47,922 nucleotides of DNA from NCBI GenBank assembly GCA_033765235.1, contig JANRIG010000001.1:1-47922 (forward strand), in the 5' to 3' direction. The notes beneath the pieces were generated by a model, which saw nothing but the letters and a program-made list of their open reading frames with translations, was not told the DNA's origin and did no database searches. Origin of the DNA: JANRIG01 sp033765235 (GTDB lineage Bacteria > Bacteroidota > Bacteroidia > Cytophagales > UBA9547). Positions 36,001 to 46,400 of the stretch are shown here, one piece after another (position 1 is the first letter of the stretch; each line of letters opens with the position of its first letter). A program made the position numbers and the translations under genes.

Positions 36001-36782
36001 TGACACATGCCTACAAACAAAGTCCTGAAAAAAGTATAGTACTGTGCGGAAATCCCAATTTTTTATACAAAGAAAAGAAAAGACGTGCAGAAGGTGGATA
36101 CAATGAGCCCGAACCAAAATATGAAGTCACTCTGCCACAGCTTCCGGGCACCGAAATAGAGGTAAAAGGCATTAGCGAAATAGCCACACAAAACGGCTGG
36201 CAATCCAAAGTATACACAGGCAGCCAAGTAACAGAAGAAAAAGTAAAAAACATAAACAATGTGACTGTACTTCACATAGCTACCCATGGTTTTTTTGAAA
36301 ACGATGTACAGTTAGGTAAAAATAAATCAAAATCTGCAGCCAAAGAAAATCCGCTTATGCGCTCAGGTCTCATGCTGGCCGGCTCTGATATTACTTTACA
36401 AAACAAAAAAAACGGATACATCACCCACAAAGAAGGCAAAACAGAAGATGGAATACTCACTGCTTATGAAGCCATGAACTTGAACTTGGATAAAACTGAT
36501 CTTGTAATATTATCTGCCTGCGAAACAGGATTGGGTGAGGTAAAAAACGGTGAGGGTGTGTATGGCTTGCAACGCTCATTTTTGGTGGCAGGGTCTAAAT
36601 CTATTGTGATATCGCTGTGGACGGTAAATGATGAGACTACCCAAAAACTTATGACATTATTTTATAGCAACTGGCTCAAAACAGGTGAAAGACGCAAGTC
36701 ATTTCACGATGCACAGTCACAGCTGCGCAAGAGTTTTCCCAACCCATACTACTGGGGTGCTTTTGTGATGATAGGCGATTGA
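33099..36782 (+). CDS. Exported TPR-repeat CHAT-domain protease-like protein
   Basis: 1227 residues. The first ~20 form a Sec signal peptide (I-I-I-F-I-F-F-A-T-I-S-Y-S-Q). About 13 tandem 42-residue TPR units of the kinesin-light-chain type follow, each with a G-E-K-H-P-x-Y-like turn. A helical linker (about 680-830) leads to a C-terminal CHAT domain. The caspase-like dyad is intact: H1063 in I-A-T-H-G-F-F and C1141 in L-S-A-C-E-T-G-L-G, with the terminal W-G-A-F-V-M-I-G-D. CHAT proteins elsewhere are proteases in cell-death and defence systems, usually cytoplasmic. Here the leader puts it in the periplasm or outside. It lies directly upstream of the fibre/RHS run but is separated by a hairpin and a promoter. 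Confidence 0.92.
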   Translation: MNRISSIIIFIFFATISYSQDIQNFKVQYDTCRVRFNHGKYSDAGNWLEENLPTAKFKQKDVTYWDMNNLLARCYVKMGKLKRAEQQFKETIQYYEEPKNASLRAHANHQSARINLAFLYYTTKEYEKAEENYRIGMELKRQQTGEKHPDYLTLLNNIAVLHNIEGRNVKADSLYTRLLELKKAVYTENSAEYIQTLYNKANLYKNTGRYIAAEPLFVRVVNFRKVNPGEKHPDYLNAYKHLGELYTYQRRYTEAEPIFTKLIDLNRLQYGEKNPNYTEALNNLGNLYIAMERYTDAEKIYLQVSDIRRNTLGKNHIDYASSLSNLGLLYRKMSKYTFSEKFYKRSLDIYESNVGKKHSSFVINLVNLASLYREMGRFLDAETRYKKAQDIYKETIGEKNVEYAGLLNNMALFYTEMGKYEIAEQYYKESLEITDAIEGQDHPDYATTLNNLASLYKTEGRYEEAEGIYLRSAKIRKTTLGEQNYDYATSLNNLGALYEVMGRHKDAETYYLQSLSIIKQIFGEKHPAYANQLNNLAGLYEITNQYDQAEKLYNEALEIQAEILGEKHPDYILTLNNLALLQQKSGNFDKAEELYKRNINKTKATLGPKHPNYATALSNLAGLYESVARYREAEKLYLEALQIRKEVLGEKHPSYGLSLTSLARLYTALRQFVKSDTMWYKAINLDLYEIKEYFPSMSEKEKGEFYATIKEYFEQFNSYAVVRHKTDPNIIGKMYNNQLATKALLLSASNKLRQNILSSGDTILIHNFKEWQNQKEFLSKVYAMSKEDIETQHINVDSLEHAVNNMEKALSRGSEFFAAASENKLYTWQDVKKKLKPGEVAMEIIRFQKFRFDSAGIYTDTVMYAALIVKHNTEKNPEMILNPEGYVMETKLLKYYRNAIKSQSEDDYCYKYFWKDISTALKGSKKIFISPDGAYNQLNINTLRNVQTKQYVLDEIDIQVVSNTKDLVTHAYKQSPEKSIVLCGNPNFLYKEKKRRAEGGYNEPEPKYEVTLPQLPGTEIEVKGISEIATQNGWQSKVYTGSQVTEEKVKNINNVTVLHIATHGFFENDVQLGKNKSKSAAKENPLMRSGLMLAGSDITLQNKKNGYITHKEGKTEDGILTAYEAMNLNLDKTDLVILSACETGLGEVKNGEGVYGLQRSFLVAGSKSIVISLWTVNDETTQKLMTLFYSNWLKTGERRKSFHDAQSQLRKSFPNPYYWGAFVMIGD
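33531..35096 (+). repeat. TPR-coding tandem repeat, 126-bp period
   Basis: About 13 consecutive units with the conserved G-E-K-H-P-x-Y turn, spaced 126 nt (for example 33783 to 33909). Later units near 34670, 34792 and 35043 are most alike at DNA level. Units are protein-coding throughout. Confidence 0.85.
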
Positions 36783-36788
36783 TATACC

Positions 36789-36806
36789 CAAAGTCGCTTG
36801 GCTTTG
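36789..36806 (+). terminator. Hairpin after the CHAT gene, possible terminator
   Basis: CAAAGTC-GCTT-GGCTTTG is a 7-bp stem (one G-T pair) with a tetraloop, 6 nt after the stop. No T tract follows directly, so factor-independent termination is uncertain. Confidence 0.3.
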
Positions 36807-36896
36807 CATAGGATGGATAGAACAAAAATTATTTTAATTCTTAAATTTTAAATCTTTAATATAAATAAACTTTACACAAACTTTACAATTTCTTAA

Positions 36897-36928
36897 TTTG
36901 GAAGTGCGATAATAACTTATTAAAGTTG
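36897..36928 (+). promoter_or_regulatory. Promoter of the fibre-adaptor-RHS run
   Basis: TTTG (36897-36900), a 20-nt spacer and TAAAGTTG (36921-36928) fit TTG-N19-21-TAnnTTTG with one mismatch in the -7 box. The predicted start near 36935 leaves a leader of about 60-75 nt before the two candidate ATGs (36993, 37012). Confidence 0.45.
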
Positions 36929-37011
36929 CATACTAAATATTCATTAATTTACAATACATTCATAAATTTTCAATATTAAACCTCAAATTCCCATGCAACG
37001 CTCTCACAATC

Positions 37012-40011
37012 ATGCAGTTACTACCCCCCCCCCATTTTCTATTTATAAGTATTATCATGCTATGCTTTAGCATATACAGCTATTCACAATCCAGTAATTT
37101 GCTTAGTGTTAACCTAAACAATTGCAGTACCGAACCATTATCTGCATATGCAGCCTTACAACCGTCAGAATATAAGAATATGTATGAATATAACGTAAGT
37201 GTAAGTTTTTATATTAAACCTCTCGGATTTGGTAATTTTCTACATCAACAAACAAGAACAAGATTGGCAAATGAACCTCCTACACAGTTTGATAATATTT
37301 TTTGGTATGGAAGTGAAATATGGTTTTACAAGCCTGGGCACATTGAATTAGAAAACACTATTATTAGATGTGAAGTGACAATTACACATAGAAATGGGAC
37401 AGGTAGTTTCGTATATACATCTGAGAGTACAGTTACTTACCCTCCCGTACTCAATGCATCAGACTATGAAATCACCGGACCTACAGACATAGGATTAGGA
37501 GTGCAGTCCAAATACATTCTTAATGCAGCAAATCCTAATGTAGATGCACATTGGAGTGCAGGTGCTGGGGGTGTAGTAATAAATGTAAATTATTTTGAAT
37601 CAGACTTTGTACAGACGCAATTCATCAGAAACAGAGTAGGTTATTTAGGAGTTGGTAGCATCACTGCCAATATTGCAAATCAAGGCTGTGTTAATGGTAC
37701 AATAACCAAGACAAAAAATTTAGTGATACATCCTGCCCCTGAAACACCCTCTAATTTAAGAATTAAGAACCTGCCGGGTGGTATAGCAACACTATCATGG
37801 GATTTGACATCATATAATGAATGGACTGCATTTATAGTAGATTTTAATGAGACCAATCAATCTCATAATGAGAAGTTTGCATCACTTAGTGGCATGGTAG
37901 ATGGTACAGAATATAGAGCATGTGTGTACTCACAAGGTCAATATATAAACTCGAATTCTGAATGTATCGAATTTTGGTATGATATTACTCCACCTTCATC
38001 ACCGGGCAATTTTACTATAGCAAGCTCTACACTTAGAACCATAAATTTCACATGGTCGCATTCTACTGATAATACAGGAATAAAAAAATACATGTTATAC
38101 AAAGAAGGGGTGTTTATATCGGATATTCCAAGTACTGTTAATAGTTTTGAACTTAAAGGTGTTGCAGAGATTTCCGCGACTAAATATACCTTGGTAAGTG
38201 TAGATTTAGCTGATAATGTATCTAATGTAAGCAATGAAGTAGTGTATGTACCTCCTGTATTCATAGTAGATTATATAAATCAAAAAGTAGGTATAGGTAC
38301 CAGTCATCCTATACATAGGCTTGATATATTTGGAGGTATAGGTATCAAGGATGGTTATATGGCATTCAGGGGTAATAGCGATACAGCCAAAGCAAATATA
38401 TACCATGAAACTGGTGATTTGCTAATTCAAGGTCATGCAAACAATATAAAAAATACTATTCTAAACGTGCATGGCGGCAAAATTGGGATTGGAGTAGCAT
38501 CACCTGTAGACAAACTACATGTTAAAGGAAATGTTAATTTAGAACCTGAACATGCAAATGGTAAAAATAGAATTACATTTAAAGGTACAGACTTAGAAAT
38601 ATTTACCCCGGTACAAGCACAGTGGAACGGCAACAAACCTATTATTGAAATGTCTCAATATGGAGAAATTAAGTTTAATAGTACTCCTTTTTTGAATTAT
38701 AATGCTATCTATTTTAAAGGTGCAGGAGGTTATAACAATGGATTAAGAATTGGAGATAATTTTGGAGGAAGCAGTGGTTTCGAAGGTCCTATATTATTCG
38801 GTGAAAATGGTGGTGCATTGGGAAGCAGTATATCCAATCAAAACTGGTCAACAAGTGGAACAAAAACAGCTTTGTATTGGGATAATAACCAAAAAATTAC
38901 CATGCCCGGCAATGTAGGCATAGGCACTTCTACCCCCGACCCTAATACAAAACTTCACGTTGTAGGTAATGCAAGAATTGACGGAAATTTAATATTTAAT
39001 GGCAATATTAACATGGGTTTGTCAAGAATGATTGGTCACAATGTAGAAGATGATAAATTCACACAAGGTGCAAGTGTAGTTGGTCACTATTCATTAGGGT
39101 GGTTTAATGATACATGGAATACATACGGTCAAACTGCGTATCTATCAGGATATTCCGGTATAAAGCTATTTACCAATGGCAGCCCAAGGCTGAATATTAA
39201 ACAAGATGGCAATGTAGGCATAGGCACAACTGATCCGCTCAGAACCCTTCATATAAATTCCCCCTCTACAGATGGAGGCATTGCTATTTTTCAACACGGA
39301 AACGCCAGATTATTTATTGACAGAATAGATAATGATAATATAAATATTACAAACTATAAAATTAATGGGACTTATGGAAATATTATTTTAGCTCATGATG
39401 GGGGCAACATAGGCATAGGTACCAACTCCCCATCAAATAAGTTGCATGTACACAATGGTAATATATACACCAATCAAAATATCAGTGCAGGTGGCAATAT
39501 ATCAGGTGCTAATATATATGCATCAGGTAATGTAGGTATTGGCTTTACAAACCCTCTCAGAAAACTTCATGTAAATGACAGGATACGAAGTAGCCAGGGC
39601 TTTGAATTGCAAGACGAGCACAAAGGCATGTTTTACGACAATAATGAACTTGTACTATGGATGGGTGGTAATGCACTAAGCATTGATGCCTCCAGAGTGG
39701 TAAAAATATCAACACGCATAGACGCACCCGAGTTTCGTGCCTGTCTCTCCCCGGGCACCTGCCCCGACTATGTGTTTGAAAAAAGCTATAAGCTAATGAA
39801 CCTCAACGATTTATCAGAGTACATCAGCAAAAATAAGCACTTGCCCGAGGTGCCTGCAGCCAAAGAAATGGAAGGCAGCGGCATGGACATAAAACAAATG
39901 AACCTCACCTTGCTTAAAAAAGTAGAAGAGCTTACGCTGTATATTCTACAACAAAATACGCGTTTAGAAAAACAAGAACTTGAATTACAAAACCTTAAAA
40001 ACAACAAATAG
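37012..40011 (+). CDS. Exported fibre-like protein with V-G-I-G-T repeats and C-terminal coiled coil
   Basis: 999 residues. The signal peptide ends S-Y-S-Q; its first codons include the C10 tract. Residues about 30-240 look like Ig-like beta domains; a fibronectin-III-like domain spans about 325-415 (P-P-S-S-P-G-N-F-T). From about residue 425 come six spaced motifs of the type G-N-V-G-I-G-T-x-x-P-x-x-x-L-H-V, known from phage tail fibres and Bacteroidota surface proteins. The end (E-Y-I-S-K-N-K-H-L-P-E-V-P, then about 35 residues of heptads) should trimerise. No T9SS signal is present. It is followed 1 nt later by a small T9SS-signal protein and then the RHS gene, so a shared delivery or surface-display role is inferred. 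Confidence 0.85.
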   Translation: MQLLPPPHFLFISIIMLCFSIYSYSQSSNLLSVNLNNCSTEPLSAYAALQPSEYKNMYEYNVSVSFYIKPLGFGNFLHQQTRTRLANEPPTQFDNIFWYGSEIWFYKPGHIELENTIIRCEVTITHRNGTGSFVYTSESTVTYPPVLNASDYEITGPTDIGLGVQSKYILNAANPNVDAHWSAGAGGVVINVNYFESDFVQTQFIRNRVGYLGVGSITANIANQGCVNGTITKTKNLVIHPAPETPSNLRIKNLPGGIATLSWDLTSYNEWTAFIVDFNETNQSHNEKFASLSGMVDGTEYRACVYSQGQYINSNSECIEFWYDITPPSSPGNFTIASSTLRTINFTWSHSTDNTGIKKYMLYKEGVFISDIPSTVNSFELKGVAEISATKYTLVSVDLADNVSNVSNEVVYVPPVFIVDYINQKVGIGTSHPIHRLDIFGGIGIKDGYMAFRGNSDTAKANIYHETGDLLIQGHANNIKNTILNVHGGKIGIGVASPVDKLHVKGNVNLEPEHANGKNRITFKGTDLEIFTPVQAQWNGNKPIIEMSQYGEIKFNSTPFLNYNAIYFKGAGGYNNGLRIGDNFGGSSGFEGPILFGENGGALGSSISNQNWSTSGTKTALYWDNNQKITMPGNVGIGTSTPDPNTKLHVVGNARIDGNLIFNGNINMGLSRMIGHNVEDDKFTQGASVVGHYSLGWFNDTWNTYGQTAYLSGYSGIKLFTNGSPRLNIKQDGNVGIGTTDPLRTLHINSPSTDGGIAIFQHGNARLFIDRIDNDNINITNYKINGTYGNIILAHDGGNIGIGTNSPSNKLHVHNGNIYTNQNISAGGNISGANIYASGNVGIGFTNPLRKLHVNDRIRSSQGFELQDEHKGMFYDNNELVLWMGGNALSIDASRVVKISTRIDAPEFRACLSPGTCPDYVFEKSYKLMNLNDLSEYISKNKHLPEVPAAKEMEGSGMDIKQMNLTLLKKVEELTLYILQQNTRLEKQELELQNLKNNK
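37024..37033 (+). repeat. Ten-cytosine homopolymer tract at the fibre gene start
   Basis: An uninterrupted run of ten C covers codons 5-8 of the fibre gene. A second ATG at 36993, 19 nt upstream of the one at 37012, is in a different frame. It would join the main frame if one C were lost. Such a tract is out of character with the AT-rich surroundings. Confidence 0.9.
38288..39560 (+). repeat. Six V-G-I-G-T-type fibre motifs
   Basis: Motif starts lie near 38288, 38479, 38909, 39211, 39406 and 39529. The DNA for the middle copies shares the core AATGTAGGCATAGGCAC. Spacing is irregular, 120-430 nt. This is a protein-level repeat. Confidence 0.8.
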
Positions 40012-40012
40012 T

Positions 40013-40450
40013 ATGCAAGCACCTAAAATATTTATTGTTTTTATACTATATATATTTATTTCTACTGTAAATATTAAAGTGGTAAATGCGCAAGCATTCA
40101 TTGAATTTATTTACGACAATGCAGGTAGAAGAACTGTTAGAAAAATAACGGCGGGCAGAATGGAAGCAAAAGATAATAAAGAGGAAAAGAAAAATATAAA
40201 AAAACATTCAGAAAAAGTAGTAGTTTATCCAAATCCTGTAAACAACATGCTAAATATTAATATAGACAGTCTCCCGGCTGATTCTATCAGTTACTTTACA
40301 ATTCACAACATTACAGGTGGCTTTATCTCTCAAAAATTTATTACATCTCCACAAGAAAATGCAGATTTTAGTAAATTTCCTACAGGTATATATGTTGTAT
40401 CAGTATATGTTGGCAGAAACAGTTATAAATGGAAGATAATTAAGGAATAG
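40013..40450 (+). CDS. Small T9SS type A sorting-domain protein with one RHS-like YD motif
   Basis: 145 residues from the ATG at 40013, 1 nt after the fibre gene stop; a longer frame starting at 39980 would overlap that gene and is less likely. A signal peptide ends V-N-A-Q. The short mature start has F-I-Y-D-N-A-G-R-R, one RHS/YD-like motif, then a lysine-rich linker. The last ~75 residues (V-V-Y-P-N-P-V-N-N to Y-K-W-K-I-I-K-E) are a T9SS type A C-terminal sorting domain. It lies 12 nt before the exported RHS gene, which ends in a peptidase tip and has no sorting domain. Role as a secretion adaptor for the RHS protein is inference. Confidence 0.85.
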   Translation: MQAPKIFIVFILYIFISTVNIKVVNAQAFIEFIYDNAGRRTVRKITAGRMEAKDNKEEKKNIKKHSEKVVVYPNPVNNMLNINIDSLPADSISYFTIHNITGGFISQKFITSPQENADFSKFPTGIYVVSVYVGRNSYKWKIIKE

Positions 40451-40462
40451 TAAAACACAATC

Positions 40463-43400
40463 ATGAACAAGGTAGTAAAAAAGTTAATATTTTATTTAAT
40501 CGTGCTATATGCGATTAATATATATGCACAAGCTCCACAAATAAAAATTATGAGTGGAGAATATAGTGCAACAACTTCAGAAAATGCAAAGAAAATTACT
40601 GGAAACCCTTCTGTTTTCAGTGATGTTGATGGTGTTGTTTTTCACAATGGCAAAATTGTAGCTTCTCAAAACAAATCTGTAGTGTTAAAGCCCGGGCCCC
40701 TTTCCCCTGCACCTTCTACAGATAGTCAAGGCAGTGTCATAGTTGATAATAATTTTTTACCACAACAAACACTCAATCCTACAGTTGATGCAAGTTTAGC
40801 AATAGGTTTATTTAGTGGAAATGCTGAAGTAAGTAATTTAGGAAGTGCTGAATATACCATCCCTATTGAAATTCCAAAAGGAGCTAAAGGCACTGCCCCT
40901 CCACTTGCTATAAAATATAATAGTTTAGGAGGAAATGGATTGTTAGGAATGGGATGGGAACTTATTGGATTACAAGATATTACAAGAGTTGGTCAATCAT
41001 TGCATTTTGATTCAAATATTTTACCTGTACAATTGTCGAGCAATGACAGATATAGCTTGAGCGGTCAACGACTTGTTATGGTTAATGGAGCAGGAGAAGG
41101 ATTAAATGGCACAGAATATAATTTTGAAGCTAGAACTACAGATAAAATTTTCTCTCGAGGAAGTGTAAATGGAGGGCCTGAATATTTTGAAATAAAAAGC
41201 TCTAATGGAAGCACAGTTGAGTTTGGAAAAACAGAAAACGCAAGGCTAACAGGGGATAACAGCCTATTTTCTTCTAATACAACACCTTTGGTATGGAAGA
41301 TAAACAAAATAAAAGATATATATGGTAACTACATTAGATATACTTACAAAAAAAGCACAAACCCGTTTGTTGATACTGAATCTTACTTAGAAAAAATTGA
41401 ATATAGCTTAAATGATAATGCTTCTAATGAAGCACCCTATGTTATTTATTTTAAATACAGCAATAGAAATGATACAGAAGAAGCAAATATTACCCCAGGC
41501 ACAAGTATAAAAAAATCAGTGCTGCTAAAACACATTGAGATACATAGCCATGGTAGATTACTTAAAAAATACAGTTTTGATTATATATCAGGTAATATTA
41601 CACATGTACCAGTAGGGTCTCCAAGATTGCACAAAGTTTGGCAAGAAACTTACGATGGCACAAAACTGAACCCCATAGTAATAAATTGGAACTTGGCAAG
41701 AGGGGTATACGAAGTAAATAGAGTAATATTTCCTGTAAGTAACTCACATGACAATCGTAATGATTTTGGAGAACACGATTGCTTTGGTGATTTTAATGGT
41801 GATGGCAAGATTGACCATTTACATCTTAATGATGATAATTCTAAATTCAGACTTTCTAACAACCGAACTTTAAGCTTTACATTCCCTACTTTGTCAAATG
41901 GTATAGGTAATACTGATTTTGGACAAATTGAAGCACCGGGTGCTGTAGTAATTGACCACAACAGTGATGGCTTAGATGATGTTATGGTATACTGGGAGGA
42001 TGAATATGCAGGCGGAATCCTATCTAGAGGATTATACGTAATTGAGTCTATTGTAAATCCTACTACTGGTGATTTTTCTTATAGGGTTGTATCCCCATTT
42101 AATAGTGCACCTGATCGCAATCATTATCAATTTCATGAAGACTTAAGTTATAGAATAGGAGATTTTAATGGTGACAAGAACATAGACCTTTTAGTTTTAA
42201 AAACTTCAAACAAAACATTAATGATTATGGGTACAAACGTTAGCAGAGACCCTGTACTTGAACTCACTGATGGAATTAATCCCAAAGAAGTTTTTACCTT
42301 AGATATTGATGGTGATGGCAAAACTGAAATAATGTCTGTGTATGACGACAGAACTACATATAAGTTGCACAAATTAGATAACACAACAAACGAATTTAAT
42401 TCACAACTTCTATCTTCAAGTGGTTTATCTACAGATTGCCAATGTGCTTACTATTATCCCGGCGATTTTAATGGAGACGGCAAGTCTGACCTTTTTGCTT
42501 ATTATAGAAGAGAATCAGAAAAAAGTAATGGCAAAAAAAATGCACGTATATTTTATTCTGATGGTTCCAAGTTGTATTACGACTATGAAAATTCTTTTAT
42601 TTTACCTGACGACTTGCCTTCTAACAAAATAAATGTGGCTGATTTTAACGGTGACGGCAAAGCTGATATCCAATACATAAAGCAATTTGAAGACGATGAA
42701 AGAAAAATAAGGCTTGAATTTTGGTATGGCAAAAGTGTAGGTCTTCAACATGTAGGAGCACATGATGTTGATTTTGTTTGGAATTTCTCTGATTATACTT
42801 CCCGACTAATTGATTATGATTCTGATGGGTCTATTGATGTATTGGCTTACAGGGATAATTTTGACCCGTACATTATCTCTTTTGCCAACAATGGTTTTGA
42901 ATATTATGTAAACAAAATTTCTGATAGCTATACAAATAGTGTTGAGTTTGAGTATAATTATTTAAGTATTTCTAAGCAATCAGATTTATACAGCCGTTCA
43001 AGACTTCAAACTGATGATGGAAAAGTAAATTATTTGGGTAAAGGGATGAAAGTAGTTTCAAAAATCACCTTGAAATCACCTGAAACAGTAGAAATTGAAT
43101 ATAAATATCGAGATGCTTTATTTCATAAAAATGGCAAAAATTTACTTGGTTTTCTTGAAATTACAAAAAACAACACTACATTCTCTAAAAGTATGGTATC
43201 TAACTATACTTTAAATACAGACTATTTCTTCATTTACCCCACCTCTGTAAATGATTATTATGTAGAGGGAACTACTTTGAAAAATATTTCTACCATTAAT
43301 TATACTGGTAAAACCGTAAACCTTGGAAAAACATATCTGTATTATACAAATAAAATTGAAAGTAAGTTGCGTGAAAAAGATGACTCACCCGGCACATTTC

Positions 43401-46400
43401 ATACCCAATTAACAAATAATATCACATTTGAAGAAAGTGGCAACTTACTTGGCACTTTAAAAGAAGAGACATCTACTTCTTTGGACGGATATATAAAAAA
43501 AACCACCTATACAAACCAAGTTTATGGTTCTTATATTATTAACGAAAAACATATTAAGACAGAAGTGTCTTATAACAACAATGTATCAAAATTTACTACT
43601 GATGTTGAAAAAGATTATTCAAGTAGTGGAATATTAAATACCATTTACACCTACCATGGGCATCCAAAACAGATTACCACCCAGATTGCTTCAAGAGATG
43701 TTTTTGGAAATATTTTAGAACAAAGAATGACAGGAAAAGTGGACAATACTAATAATCAAACAAGATACTCGAGTTATGAATACGATAGTGATGGAATATA
43801 CTTAGAAAAATCAAAAAACACCAATGGAGGTTCAGAATCTTATGTAAGTACAAACTACATAGACAAATTTACAGGAAATTTGCTTTTAGAAACAGGCGAA
43901 AATAATAGCCGTGTTTTTTATGAATATGATGCTTGGGATAAGTTAATAAAAAAATCAGACCCCTTTAGTTCTCAATCATACAGTTATGATTGGCAAACAG
44001 GTACTTATCTGTATAAACTAACAACAACAGATAACCAAGACGCCACTTATGTTGCTACATACTACGACAAAGGAGGACGTGCACTAAAGTCTGAAACAAA
44101 CACATTTATATCAAATGACCCGAATAAAACCATTATCACTGCTGAAAAAGAATATAACGCACTGGGATTATTGTCCAAAGAACTTTCAAACTCTTTTGAT
44201 GGAAGTGCCAGAATGACTACTACTTACACCTACGATTATGAAAACAGACCATCACAAGTATCTACCTCCAGAAACGGCAAAACTGTCACCAAAAACTACC
44301 ATTACAATGGTCTTACTACCTTAGTTGATTATCCTGATTCTTATGGCAATACTCGTACATCATCTTCCACACAATATATGTTTGGTCAGCTTAAGCAATA
44401 TATCCCAAATACTGCCATTGCTAGTGAGGTATTTAATTATACCTATCATGGAAGTGGTAAAGTAGAAACACAAGTAAGTGCTAATAAATATATCAAATAT
44501 GTTTATGAAGATGGTACAGGATTTAAAACTGAAATGGATGACGATTTTGATATCACAGGCTCAAGTTCAGGCCAAAAACTCAAAGATTATGGTAAATACA
44601 CCTACAGCTATAACTCTTTTGGGGAACTTTATAATGAAGTAAATCCCAAAAATCAAACCATTACATACCAATATGATGTGTTTGGAAGAGCATACACTAA
44701 AACCTTTGACAGCAAAACCATACATATTAGCTACTTAAATTCAGGAAATGGTAAAGGACAATTGGGCGAAACATATTTTAACAATCAATCCTATTCCCAA
44801 AAAAATAGTTATGACCAATATGGTCGAATACTTACTGTGCAAAAAAAATATAATTGCACAGGAGGTGTATGTGAAAAAATATTTACCACCAATTACAAAT
44901 ACGATAGAGATAAACTTTCAGAAAAAACATACCCAAATGGCTTTGCGGTGGGTTATGTATATACCAAAGGTATACTTACTGATATTGTAAGAAAAGACGA
45001 TGGAACAAACACCCTGATTTGGAAATTAAACAATATGAACGAAATAGGACAAATAACCTCAGCCAAATTTGGAACACAAGGAAATATCGGCTATACCTAT
45101 GACGAATTTTACAACCTCCATACCAAATTCTCAAAATGGGGAAATAAAACTTTATTTGACCAAAAATATGATTTTGATTACAGATTAGGTAACTTAATGT
45201 CGCGCAATAACATAAGTCATCCCAACACCATCGAATCTTTTAAGTATGACAGCCGAGACAGACTTACAGAAATAACTAACTACAACAACAATACTAAAAC
45301 TATTAATTACAATACCACAGGAAAACTTTCCTACAAATATGATGCAGGCACATTTGAATATGCATCCAATAGCGCATTTAAGGTAGGAAGGGTAACAAGC
45401 CCTACCTCTGATATATCCCATGAAACACAAAATGTAACATACGATACACAGGGCGATGTCATTAAAATTGACGAATCTCCTGCAGGTTCAAGCATATTTA
45501 CAGATATATACAACGGGCCCGACGAATCACGCTGGAAACTGACCGAAACCGTGAACAACTCCCCTACTGTATATGTTACCAAAGTATATTACGATAGCGA
45601 ATACGAAGAAGAAGAGCACACTATCAATACCCGCCACCGCGAGATAAACTATATTACAGCTCCTACGGGCTTAGTAGCCGTATATATTAAAGACAGCAAA
45701 AACAACACACAAAAGCTATACCATGTGCATACAGACCATTTGGGCTCAATATGCACAATATCTGACGAAGATGAAGTAGTTACAGAGCGCAGTTTTGACG
45801 CTTGGGGCAGAGTACGCACAGCCTCCACCCATGCATATACCACCCTTGCCGCCCTCGACCACAATGATGGAATACCCTTGCTAAGGCGAGGATACACAGG
45901 GCACGAGCATTTAGAATTGCACGCACTTATACACATGAATGGCAGGGTGTACGACCCTGTGATGGGTCGCTTCTTAAGCCCCGACCCTATGATGCAGACC
46001 GACGACCCATTCTCATACGCAGGCTATAACCCCCTCTCAAGGGTAGACCCTTCAGGATACTTTTTCACAGAATATTTTAATTTACTTTCTGCCATATACA
46101 TGCCTGGGTTATTTTTACACAACCAGTTCACCACCCCGTGCACCTGGGCTTATGAAAATAGGCAAGCCATACTTACAGGTGTATCTATAGTGGTAGGTGT
46201 TGCAATATCAGTAGCTACAGCAGGCACAGGCACAAAATTATCTGTAGGATTGGTACTGGCCGTCAATGCCATGACAGCCTCACTTACCACTGCCTACTCC
46301 ACCGCCATTAGCGGTGGCAGCCTAGGGCAGGTGATAGGCAGTGCCCTCATAGCGGGGGCAGCCAGTGCAGCCACAGGCGGGGTGTGGAACGGTGGAGGCA

